In this document: positions 47,112-55,003 of the stretch, one piece after another
Layout of the letters: the number at the start of each line of letters is the position of its first letter
Numbering within the stretch: the first letter of the stretch is position 1
Source of the DNA: Janthinobacterium sp. 344
GTDB lineage: Bacteria; Pseudomonadota; Gammaproteobacteria; Burkholderiales; Burkholderiaceae_D
Length of the DNA: 64,000 bases
Reading direction: 5' to 3'
Assembly (NCBI RefSeq): GCF_900112025.1
Contig: NZ_FOKL01000013.1
Coordinates: forward strand, 1-64,000
Notes under the pieces: model-generated
What the model was told of the DNA's origin: nothing
Seen by the model: the letters and a program-made list of their open reading frames with translations, nothing else
The model's database searches: none
Program-made: the position numbers and the translations under genes

Positions 47112-47768
47112 TTACAATGTGCAACCATGGGCATCGCACACGCCGCCCAGTTGCGCCTGCAACTTCGCCGGCTGGCCCAGGAATTGCCCGATATCGATGA
47201 CGGACAAGGCACCGTTGCCGTCGTCGAGCACGAAGGTGGGAAAGCCCTGCCCGCCCACCTGCGCCAGCAAGGCGCGGCTGGCGACGATGTGCCGCTGCGT
47301 GGCGGCGCCCGCCTGGCGCGCATATTCCGCCTGGAACGCCGCGCCATCCATGCCCAGCTCTTGCGCCAGCGCCACCAGCACGGGCAGGTCGGCGATGCGC
47401 AAGCCGTCCACGTAATGTGCGCGCTGCACGCGCTGCAGCATGTCCAGGCCCTTGCCGGCCAAGACTTCCGCCGCCAGGATGGCCGTGATCGGTGGCTCGG
47501 AATCCAGCATGGCCGTGGTGTCGTTCAGCAAGCCGTTGATATAGGCGTCGCCGAAAGGCTGGCCCGACAATTGCTCGATGCGCCGGTCATGCGGCAGCAC
47601 ATAGCCGCGCCAGGCGGGCGTGATCTGACGGCGATTGCTGCCCGTCATCATGCCGCCGCCGTGGAAGGCCACCTGCAGCCCAGGCACGGCCCGGGCCGCC
47701 TCGACCAGCGGCGCGGCGCCGTAGCACCAGCCGCACAGGGGATCGAAAAGGTAATGCAGTGTGGGCAT
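47112..47768 (-). CDS. DsbA-family (FrnE-like) thiol-disulfide oxidoreductase domain protein
   Basis: 218 residues. The thioredoxin-fold CxxC is at the N-terminus (FDPLCGWCYGAAP), a helical insertion follows (about 60-150), and the cis-Pro region is GGQGFPTFVLDDG. No signal peptide, so cytosolic, as for DsbA-like isomerase/FrnE relatives. A C-terminal CDAHGC pair is present. It overlaps the preceding MBL gene if the ATG at 47789 is used; 47768 has a better AAGG spacing and family start. Possibly in one operon with katA. Confidence 0.87.
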   Translation of the reverse strand: MPTLHYLFDPLCGWCYGAAPLVEAARAVPGLQVAFHGGGMMTGSNRRQITPAWRGYVLPHDRRIEQLSGQPFGDAYINGLLNDTTAMLDSEPPITAILAAEVLAGKGLDMLQRVQRAHYVDGLRIADLPVLVALAQELGMDGAAFQAEYARQAGAATQRHIVASRALLAQVGGQGFPTFVLDDGNGALSVIDIGQFLGQPAKLQAQLGGVCDAHGCTL

Positions 47769-47782
47769 GCCGGCCTTGCCGC

Positions 47783-48652
47783 TTACCATGTCATTTCACC
47801 CTTTGCCACCTTGGCGCTCGTTTCTAACGCGCCATCGAGGCCGAGTTGCGGGTAGTGCTGTTTCATGGCGGCGATCAGCGCGGCCGAGTTGGCGGCCTTG
47901 GCCGTTTCCGCTTCGAACGTCACCAGGTAGTCGCGCGTAAAGCCGATGCTGTCGGGCGTCAGGGGCGAACCGACCTGGAAGTGGCCAGGCACGACGGTGA
48001 CGGGCTTCAGCGCGGCAATACCATCAAGCGTCTTGCGCCAGTCCTGGCGCGATTGCAACGTTTGCGTATCGGCCGTCCACACGTGCAGGTTGCCAAACAA
48101 CACCACGCCGCCGACGACGGCCTTGATCGACGGAATCCACACATAGGTGCGCGCTGGCGTCGGGCCGGCGATATCGAGCGACTGGCCTTCCAGGCTGATG
48201 CGCTTGCCCTTCAATGCTTCGGGAATGACGATGGCATGCGGCGCATTGTCCTTCAAGATCGGGCCCCAGTAGGCCACCTTGGCGTCAGCCTTGCGGCGGA
48301 TTTCCGCGACGGTTTCCGCCGTGGCGACGATTTTTGCCTGCGGGAACGCAGCCTTGATCACGTCGAGGCCAAAGTAAAAATCAGGGTCGCTGTGGCTGAT
48401 GTACACCGTCGTCAGTTTCTTGCCGCTGGCGCGGATCTTCTCCACCAGCTTTTGCGCTTCGGCGCGCGAAAACTGCGCATCGATCAGCACGGCGTCATGC
48501 TTGCCGGCCACCAGCACGGAAGCGACGGGGAAGATGGCCGCTTCGCCGGGATTGAATACTTCCAGGGTCAGGGGGGCGCTGGCGGCGGCCGAGGCGGCGC
48601 CGGCGGCAAACACGGTGGCAACAAGAATACTGGTCATGGATTGGGAGAACAT
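47783..48652 (-). CDS. Exported metallo-beta-lactamase-fold protein with a divergent metal motif
   Basis: 289 residues. A signal peptide ends around SAAASA (residues 1-26). The MBL fold is recognisable: VLVAGKHDAVLIDAQF, the metal motif region SHSDPDFYFG at about 86-95, LFGNLHVW and VVPGHFQVG. The usual HxHxDH is replaced by His87-x-Asp89-x-Asp91-Phe92, so normal two-zinc hydrolase chemistry is doubtful. It lies 87 nt from the LysR stop on the same strand, and its stop touches the DsbA-like gene. Confidence 0.85.
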   Translation of the reverse strand: MFSQSMTSILVATVFAAGAASAAASAPLTLEVFNPGEAAIFPVASVLVAGKHDAVLIDAQFSRAEAQKLVEKIRASGKKLTTVYISHSDPDFYFGLDVIKAAFPQAKIVATAETVAEIRRKADAKVAYWGPILKDNAPHAIVIPEALKGKRISLEGQSLDIAGPTPARTYVWIPSIKAVVGGVVLFGNLHVWTADTQTLQSRQDWRKTLDGIAALKPVTVVPGHFQVGSPLTPDSIGFTRDYLVTFEAETAKAANSAALIAAMKQHYPQLGLDGALETSAKVAKGEMTW

Positions 48653-48739
48653 GATGCGCCTTCACAAGAAGTTGGGATGAGTGCATCTTACGTTGCTTAA
48701 TCCGGTAGAAAAACGGGGTATTTCGTAATAGTTTATTGC

Positions 48740-49672
48740 TTAATTCGATCCAATCGTCGCTGCCAGCGACAATTGCCCAGCCACCGCGTGCAGCCACTGC
48801 CCCGCCAGTGCGCCATCCCACACGAGCAGCACCTGCTCGCTGCATGCGACGGCGTCGGCCAGTTCGATCGACAATACATCGTGCTCGCGCACGGCGAAAT
48901 CGGGCAGGTAGGCCAGCGCCCGGCCGGACTGCACATAGCCCAGCAGCAATTGCACGTCGTCGCTCCAGTAACGGATGATCCGCCCGGAAGCGCCGCGCCA
49001 GCCATCGGCATGGCGGCCCCGTTCCTCGCCGCACAGCAGCGAGTGCGTGGGACTGGCAAACGCATGCGGCAAGACCTCGTGCAGGCGGCACGGCAAGGAG
49101 GCGGACGCCGCCGGCACGCCGCGCGCCAGCGCATGCGAACGCCCGGCCGCCAGCCGCATGTGCATGCTGCCCAGCGCCGTGTATTGCCAGGAGGCAGGCA
49201 AGTCCGCGCCGCGCTGGGCGATGGCTTCCTGCGTCACCAGCGCCGCGTGGCAATCGCCGCGCGCCAGGGCTGCCAAGGCCGCACCCTCGAAAACGCTCTG
49301 CAGGCGCAGGCTGGCGTGCGGATAGGCATCCAGCGCCGAGGCCAGCGCTGCCGCATGGCGCCACAGCAGCAGGGCCGGGCCGGCGATGCGGGCATCGATG
49401 GCGCCCCGCTCGCCCATCACGTCCAGGCGCGCCTGCTCGGCCAGCGCCAGCAAGGTGTGCGCCCGCGCCAGCAGCAGGTGGCCGCTGTCGTTGAGCAGCA
49501 ATTGCTTGCCGGCCCGGTCGAACAGGGGCGCGCCCACGTCCCCCTCCAGGCGGCGCAAGGCTTTCGACACGGCCGATGGCGTCACATGCAGTTCCAGCGC
49601 CGCCGCGCCCAGGGTCGGCTGGCGCGCGGCGCTGCAAAACACGCGCAGGTCGGCAAGGCTCATGCTCATCAT
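48740..49672 (-). CDS. LysR-family transcriptional regulator
   Basis: 310 residues. Winged helix at the N-terminus (LRVFCSAARQPTLGAAALELHVTPSAVSKALRRLE) and a periplasmic-binding-like effector domain. The N-terminal HTH pattern and the hydrophobic effector domain ending AVAGQLSLAATIGSN are typical in length. The ATG at 49672 is preferred over a TTG at 49681 because GGAAA lies just upstream. It is divergent from an exported unknown gene across 96 bp and co-directional with the MBL/DsbA/katA genes, which it may control. Confidence 0.9.
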   Translation of the reverse strand: MMSMSLADLRVFCSAARQPTLGAAALELHVTPSAVSKALRRLEGDVGAPLFDRAGKQLLLNDSGHLLLARAHTLLALAEQARLDVMGERGAIDARIAGPALLLWRHAAALASALDAYPHASLRLQSVFEGAALAALARGDCHAALVTQEAIAQRGADLPASWQYTALGSMHMRLAAGRSHALARGVPAASASLPCRLHEVLPHAFASPTHSLLCGEERGRHADGWRGASGRIIRYWSDDVQLLLGYVQSGRALAYLPDFAVREHDVLSIELADAVACSEQVLLVWDGALAGQWLHAVAGQLSLAATIGSN

Positions 49673-49768
49673 GGTTTCCAAACAGGATACAAAAAGTGAA
49701 AAATGGTTGCTGTACCGTTCATGATAGCGCCTCTATCATCGCGCCATTCCAACTCATCGATCAATCCC

Positions 49769-50458
49769 ATGCTGCGCACCCTCTTCCTGTCCCTGTTGCT
49801 GACGGCCTCTGGCCTCGCCCACGCCACGCCCCTGACCTGGGGCGTGCACGGCATGGTGCTGTTTGGCGGCAAGCAAGGGCTGTATGCCTCGCACCTGCCG
49901 ATGTTCCATGCCCCCCACGATTACCAGGTGCTGCTGCAGGTGCGCCTGGCCGACCCCGCCCTCGACGCCCGGCTGCGCGCGCAACTCGCTGGCCGCACCG
50001 CACTGTGGACCTTGGAACCGGAGCGCTTCGAACTGGCGCGCCTGCTGCCGGACGCGCCGCAGCCGCTGCGCCAGTTCCATGCCAGCGTGGTGCGCGGGCA
50101 TTTCGAAAAGGATGGACAGGCCGAGCCCGGCTACGGCGCTGCCGCCATCGTCGTCGAGCGCGTCCTGCTGATGCGCCAGCTGTCCGCGGCGCCCGCCGCC
50201 AGCACCAGCGCGCGCTACCTGCAGGTGGGCGACGGCACACAGCGCTTCCTCGTCAAGCGCATCGACAGCCGGCCCGACTTCGAGCATATCGTTGCCTGGA
50301 CCAGCCCCGCGCAGGCGCCGCATGGCGACGTCGTCGTGGCGAAGGCGGGCGTGCGGGAGACGCCGGCCGCCACGGTGCGGCAAGCGTTGCGCGCGCAGGT
50401 GGCGGACAAGGCCGCCTTGCGCGGCACGGTGTATTTTTCCACCGAGGATGTGCGCTAA
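49769..50458 (+). CDS. Exported protein of unknown function
   Basis: 229 residues with a clear signal peptide (MLRTLFLSLLLTASGLAHA). The mature region has VHGMVLFGGKQGLYASHLPMFHAPHDYQVLLQVRL near the start and YLQVGDGTQRFLVKRIDSRPDFEHIVAW later, suggesting two beta-rich lobes. I recognise no family. It lies between the divergent LysR gene and the alkaline phosphatase operon, 47 nt before the Pho box, so it is probably a separate unit. Confidence 0.8.
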   Translation: MLRTLFLSLLLTASGLAHATPLTWGVHGMVLFGGKQGLYASHLPMFHAPHDYQVLLQVRLADPALDARLRAQLAGRTALWTLEPERFELARLLPDAPQPLRQFHASVVRGHFEKDGQAEPGYGAAAIVVERVLLMRQLSAAPAASTSARYLQVGDGTQRFLVKRIDSRPDFEHIVAWTSPAQAPHGDVVVAKAGVRETPAATVRQALRAQVADKAALRGTVYFSTEDVR

Positions 50459-50505
50459 AGCAACATCACCGGCGGCGGCGTAGCACCGTCACCAAACATG
50501 ACACA

Positions 50506-50523
50506 GCGTCATGAGGGTGTCAC
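50506..50523 (+). promoter_or_regulatory. Putative Pho box (PhoB site) before the alkaline phosphatase operon
   Basis: GCGTCAT-GAGG-GTGTCAC: two 7-bp half sites with an 11-bp period, matching the Pho-box layout CTGTCAT-N4-CTGTCAY. A TTATCT -10-like hexamer starts 10 bp after it (50533-50538), the expected spacing for a PhoB-activated promoter. Confidence 0.6.
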
Positions 50524-50563
50524 ATTGAATTGTTATCTTGCCAGCTCTTTCAAACCTAGCCGG

Positions 50564-52024
50564 ATGAACCACATGACACGCAGAAAAATTTCCGTCGCTG
50601 GCTGCAGCGTCGCTATCACCCTGATGCTGGCTGCCTGCGGCAGCGACAGCAAAAAAGACGACGTGGTGGTGGAAGCCCCACCAAAAAACGTCATCTTCTT
50701 CCTCGGCGATGGCATGGGCCTGACCACCATGACGGCCGCGCGCATCTATTCGGTAGGCGAAGAAGGCGCGCTGACCATGGACACCCTGCCGGAAACGGCC
50801 TTCGTCAAGACCTTCTCGAACGATGCGCAAGTGACCGACAGCGCACCGTCGATGGCCGCCTACATGACGGGCGTCAAGATGAACAATGAAGTCATCTCGA
50901 TGTCGGCCAACACGGTCGCCATCGATCCGGGCACGGATGCGAATAACAACAAGCTGGTCAACAAGTGCGGCAGCGGCAACGGCACGCCTGCCACCACCCT
51001 GCTGGAACTGGCCAAGGCCAAGGGCTTCGCCGCCGGCGTCGTCAGCACGGCGCGCGTGACGCACGCCACGCCGGCCGCCACCTACGCGCACATCTGCCAC
51101 CGCGATCTGGAAAACGATATCGCCGCGGCGCTGGTGCCGGGCGGCACGGGCTACAACAGCGCGCTGGGCGCCAGCGGCCTGGAAGTGGTCCTGGGTGGCG
51201 GCGCGCAATTCTTCAAACAATTCAAGGATGGCGGCAAGCGTTCCGACGGCCGCGACCTGATCGCAGAATTGAAAGCCAAGAGCTACACCATCGCCAATAC
51301 GGGCGCCGATTTCAAGGCCGTCGACGCGGCCAAGACGGACCGTCTGTTCGGCGTGTTTACGTCGAGCCACATGAGCTACGACCTGGACCGCGATGCAAGC
51401 AAGGAGCCTAGCCTGGCGGAAATGACCACCAAGGCCATGGACGTGCTGGCTAAAAACAAGAAGGGTTATTTCCTGATGGTCGAAGGCGGCCGCATCGACC
51501 ATGCGCTGCATGAAACCACGGCCAAGAAGGCCCTGCAGGACACCGTCGCGTTCGACAACGCCATCAAGGCCGCCATCGACAAAGCCAAGCTCACCGATCC
51601 GACCCTGGCCAACACCCTGATCGTCGTCACGGCCGACCACGACCACACCCTGGTGCTGAACGGCTATGCCAAGCGCACGGGCAAGACAGCCGCCGGCAAC
51701 GCGGGCGTGCTGGGCGTGGTGAAAAACTACGTCACCGGCGCGGTTGAAAAAGACCTGGACGGCGCACCGTATTCGATCATCGGCTTCGGCAATGGCGAAA
51801 ACCGCACGCAAGCTAGCCGCGCCGCCATGGCCAGCCTCGATGACACCGTCACCAGCGCCAACACCTACCACCAGGAAGCCGTGATCCGCACCTCGGCCGG
51901 CAATGAAACCCACGGCGGCACCGACGTCTTCCTGGGCGCCATCGGCAAAGGCTCGGAAACCTTCCTGGGCACCATCGACAACACCAAAGTATTCGGCCTG
52001 GTCAAGACCGCCGGCGGTCTGTAA
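50564..52024 (+). CDS. PhoA-family alkaline phosphatase, lipoprotein
   Basis: 486 residues. Lipobox LAAC (LMLAACGSDSKK) suggests outer-membrane or periplasmic anchoring. Alkaline phosphatase motifs are in order: VIFFLGDGMG, the nucleophile serine in TDSAPSMAAYMTG, MVEGGRIDHALH, VTADHDHT and ETHGGTDVFL. First gene of a tandem pair, behind a Pho box. ATG 50564 or 50573. Close in sequence to the second copy but anchored. Confidence 0.94.
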   Translation: MNHMTRRKISVAGCSVAITLMLAACGSDSKKDDVVVEAPPKNVIFFLGDGMGLTTMTAARIYSVGEEGALTMDTLPETAFVKTFSNDAQVTDSAPSMAAYMTGVKMNNEVISMSANTVAIDPGTDANNNKLVNKCGSGNGTPATTLLELAKAKGFAAGVVSTARVTHATPAATYAHICHRDLENDIAAALVPGGTGYNSALGASGLEVVLGGGAQFFKQFKDGGKRSDGRDLIAELKAKSYTIANTGADFKAVDAAKTDRLFGVFTSSHMSYDLDRDASKEPSLAEMTTKAMDVLAKNKKGYFLMVEGGRIDHALHETTAKKALQDTVAFDNAIKAAIDKAKLTDPTLANTLIVVTADHDHTLVLNGYAKRTGKTAAGNAGVLGVVKNYVTGAVEKDLDGAPYSIIGFGNGENRTQASRAAMASLDDTVTSANTYHQEAVIRTSAGNETHGGTDVFLGAIGKGSETFLGTIDNTKVFGLVKTAGGL

Positions 52025-52053
52025 TCACCAAGACATCAGAACTGGACAAGCAC

Positions 52054-53454
52054 ATGAAACTTGCATTGAAACTCTCCTTGTTGACCACGCTCGTGGCCGC
52101 CAGCGTTGCCAACGGCGCCTACGCCGCCGACGCCAAGAACGTCATCTTCTTCCTCGGCGACGGCATGGGCCCGTCCGTCGTGACGGCGGCGCGCATCTAC
52201 CAGTACAAGGAAGACGGCAGCCTGACGATGGACACGCTGGAGCGCACGGCGCGCATCAAGACGTTCTCGAACGATGCGCAAACGACGGACAGCGCGCCAT
52301 CGATGGCCGCCTACATGACCGGCGTCAAGATGAACAATGAAGTCATCTCGATGGCGCAGGACACGATCGCCAAAGAGCCCGGCCGCGATGCCAACGGCAA
52401 CCTGGGCGTGGACAATTGCCCGGCCGGCGGCAAGAGCGTGCCGACCATCCTGGAACTGGCGAAAGCCAAGGGCAAGGCCGTGGGCGCCATCACCACCACG
52501 GAACTGACGCATGCCACGCCGGCAACGACCTTCTCGCACATTTGCAACCGCAATGCGCAGTACGCGATCGCCGCGCAAACGGTACCAGGCGGTACGGGCT
52601 ACAACGCCGCCCTGGGCGACGGCGTCGACGTGCTGATGGGTGGCGGCCGTAACCATTTCACGCCATGGTCGGCCAGCAACAAATATGGCCGCGCCGATGG
52701 CCGCAACCTGTTGACGGAATTTGCCGCCAAGGGCTACACCGTGGCCGCGACGAAAGCGGAAATGGCGGCAGCGCCAAGCGGCAAGAAGTTCATCGGCCTG
52801 TACAGCACCCGCAGCCACCTGGAATACGAGCTGGACCGCACCGCCACGCCGCCGCTGGGCGAAGGCGCGACCCAGCCCAGCCTGTCGGACATGACACTGA
52901 AGGCGATGGACTTGCTGTCGAAAAACAGCAATGGCTACTTCCTGATGGTCGAAGGCGGCCGCATCGATCACGCCCTGCACGGCATCAACGCCAAGCGCGC
53001 GCTGACGGACACCATCGCCTTCGACGACGCCATCAAGGCGGCCATCGCCAAGATCAGGGAAACGGATCCAAAGCTGGAGAACACCCTGATCGTCGTCACG
53101 GCCGACCATGACCACACGCTGGCGTTCAACGGCTACGGCAAGCGCGGCAACCCTATCCTCGACATCAACCGCGGCTACAAGGATAACCAGCCAAGCAAGG
53201 ATGCCGATGGCAATACCTACACCACGCTGGTCTTCGGCAACGGCCCGAACCGCCCTGATTTGCGCAGCAACGTCGACAGCGCCACGGCCCTGAAGGACAA
53301 CTACCTGCAAGAAACAGGCGTGCGCCTGGCCAGCGAAACCCACGGCGGCGGCGACGTCAAGCTGCTGGCCACGGGCGCCGGCGCAAAATCTTTCAAGGGC
53401 ACCCTGGACAACACCAAGGTGTTCGACTTGCTGAAGGCGGCCTTCGGCTTCTGA
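52054..53454 (+). CDS. PhoA-family alkaline phosphatase, secreted
   Basis: 466 residues. Signal peptide ends near NGAYAAD. Same motifs as its neighbour: VIFFLGDGMG, TDSAPSMAAYMTG, MVEGGRIDHALH, VTADHDHT and ASETHGGGDV. Follows the lipoprotein copy by 29 nt, so co-transcription from the Pho-box promoter is likely. The two paralogues are a tandem duplication that has diverged in N-terminal targeting (soluble versus lipid-anchored). Confidence 0.95.
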   Translation: MKLALKLSLLTTLVAASVANGAYAADAKNVIFFLGDGMGPSVVTAARIYQYKEDGSLTMDTLERTARIKTFSNDAQTTDSAPSMAAYMTGVKMNNEVISMAQDTIAKEPGRDANGNLGVDNCPAGGKSVPTILELAKAKGKAVGAITTTELTHATPATTFSHICNRNAQYAIAAQTVPGGTGYNAALGDGVDVLMGGGRNHFTPWSASNKYGRADGRNLLTEFAAKGYTVAATKAEMAAAPSGKKFIGLYSTRSHLEYELDRTATPPLGEGATQPSLSDMTLKAMDLLSKNSNGYFLMVEGGRIDHALHGINAKRALTDTIAFDDAIKAAIAKIRETDPKLENTLIVVTADHDHTLAFNGYGKRGNPILDINRGYKDNQPSKDADGNTYTTLVFGNGPNRPDLRSNVDSATALKDNYLQETGVRLASETHGGGDVKLLATGAGAKSFKGTLDNTKVFDLLKAAFGF

Positions 53455-53479
53455 CCGGCAACGGCAGCGTAACCCCTGC

Positions 53480-53507
53480 GGGGCGGATGGCGTGTGCCCT
53501 CCGCCCC
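53480..53507 (+). other. Intergenic hairpin within the phosphatase operon
   Basis: GGGGCGGA and TCCGCCCC pair around a 12-nt loop, 25 nt after the second phosphatase stop. The tail lacks a T-run, so partial termination or mRNA stabilisation is more likely than full termination. Confidence 0.45.
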
Positions 53508-53530
53508 CTTTGCACAATAAAGGCCACACC

Positions 53531-54247
53531 ATGAAATCGACCCTGATCGCCGTTCTCCTTGCCGCCGGCTTCGCTGGCACAGCCCAGGCCGCACCTGCGG
53601 CCCCCGCCGACCTGGACCTGGGCATCACCTACTACAGCCGCGTGCTGACGCCCGAGGGCGTGACGCGCGAAAGCCGCTACGCAGAAAAAATGCTGCGCCG
53701 CCCCGGCCACGTGTGGGTCGAGCGCGTGCTGGCGCCGGCAACGGACGCGCATGCGGGCCACAAGCATGGCGACAACACCAAGGTCGTGCTGAAAGCCACG
53801 CAGCATGAACACAAGCACTTCAATCCCGTGCTGATCCCCCGTCACGTGGTACTGGAAAAGAACACGGTGCGCGTGGAATACATCGACGCGCATGACAAGA
53901 TCGTCGTCTCCATCCCCAAGGCCGAATACGAAAACGTCAATTTCGACGGTTCCTGGGAAAACAGTTTTTATCTGCTGGACCCGAAACTGGTGGCCGCCAT
54001 GCCCCTGTCGAAACAGGCATCGAACGTGCCGGGCGCGCGCTGGCGCGAAGTGGAAAAGAATGGCGTGTTCCAGCGCATCCTGTGGGATGAGCAAAAGCAG
54101 ATTCCCCTGGTCATCGAAAGCGGGGACCGCGCGAACACCTTCTACCGCCGGGTCGACGTCAAGCTGGAGCCCACCGTCAGCAAGGCGCAGCCGTGGGCGA
54201 ATGTGCAGAATTACGCGCAGCGCGAATACTCCGACTACCTGGACTAA
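53531..54247 (+). CDS. Exported protein of unknown function, phosphatase-operon partner
   Basis: 238 residues; signal peptide ends near GTAQA. The mature part begins DLDLGITYYSRVLTPEGV, includes a His-rich loop DAHAGHKHGDN (about residues 75-85) and the phrase HEHKHFNP that could bind metal, and later ENVNFDGSWENSFYLLDPKLV. No family recognised. Located 76 nt after the second alkaline phosphatase; a zinc or magnesium supply role to the phosphatases is speculative. Confidence 0.8.
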   Translation: MKSTLIAVLLAAGFAGTAQAAPAAPADLDLGITYYSRVLTPEGVTRESRYAEKMLRRPGHVWVERVLAPATDAHAGHKHGDNTKVVLKATQHEHKHFNPVLIPRHVVLEKNTVRVEYIDAHDKIVVSIPKAEYENVNFDGSWENSFYLLDPKLVAAMPLSKQASNVPGARWREVEKNGVFQRILWDEQKQIPLVIESGDRANTFYRRVDVKLEPTVSKAQPWANVQNYAQREYSDYLD

Positions 54248-54311
54248 ATGCTTGACCACCGCCATGCCCGCTCGCTAGTATCTGAAGAGTACCTTCCACA
54301 GGGAGCGCGGC

Positions 54312-54710
54312 ATGGATGAACAGTTCGAAAATGGTTTGCGCATGCGCAAGCAAGTGATGGGCGACGCCTTTGTCGAGCGCGCCTTTGCCCAGGTCGACGC
54401 CTTCACGGCGCCGCTGCAGGACTTCGTCACCCGCAACGCCTGGGGCACGACCTGGTGCCGCGACGGCCTGGACCTGAAAACGCGCAGCCTGGCGACGCTT
54501 GCCATGCTGACGGCCCTGGGCCGCGCCCAGGAACTGCGCGGCCACGTGCGCGGCGCCGTCAACAATGGCGCCTCCATGCAGGAAATCCAGGAAGTGCTGC
54601 TGCACGCCGCCGTGTATTGCGGCATGCCGCTGGCCATCGACGCCTTCCGCTCGGCGCATGAAGTCCTGAAAGAAATGGGCCTGGTGGAAGCGGCCCCGCC
54701 GCCAGCCTGA
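54312..54710 (+). CDS. Carboxymuconolactone decarboxylase family protein
   Basis: 132 residues of the AhpD/CMD fold. Segments LDLKTRSLATLAMLTALGRAQELRGHVRGAVNNG and EIQEVLLHAAVYCGMPLAIDAF match the gamma-carboxymuconolactone decarboxylase (PcaC) branch; the AhpD CxxC is absent, so a peroxidase role is less likely. No other protocatechuate genes are nearby, so the substrate is open. Confidence 0.9.
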   Translation: MDEQFENGLRMRKQVMGDAFVERAFAQVDAFTAPLQDFVTRNAWGTTWCRDGLDLKTRSLATLAMLTALGRAQELRGHVRGAVNNGASMQEIQEVLLHAAVYCGMPLAIDAFRSAHEVLKEMGLVEAAPPPA

Positions 54711-55003
54711 TCCCCCGCTCATCCCGGCGCCGAGCGCCGTCTTGCGGCGCGCCGCCGCGCGTGCCGCCGCTTGGCCATCCTTAACATCATGTTATGCACA
54801 GCCCACAAATCGGCACGCGACATGCTATGAATTCCTGCCTACTATCGCTGTCAGCCGTCACACAATGACGCGCCTTTCCACCCCGCCGTCACCACGCGGC
54901 CACCGGTAAGCCCCGGCGCCAGCGCCAACCTGGCGTGCCGTGCGCACGCACGCAAACAGTCCAGACACGCCTTACAACAATAACCAATATCTCGGGAGTA
55001 CCC
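54711..55003. other. 293-bp gap before the lyase/porin pair
   Basis: GC-rich with no supported gene. It should contain the promoter of the lyase-like gene; GGGAG sits 7 nt before the ATG at 55004. No further site recognised. Confidence 0.5.
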
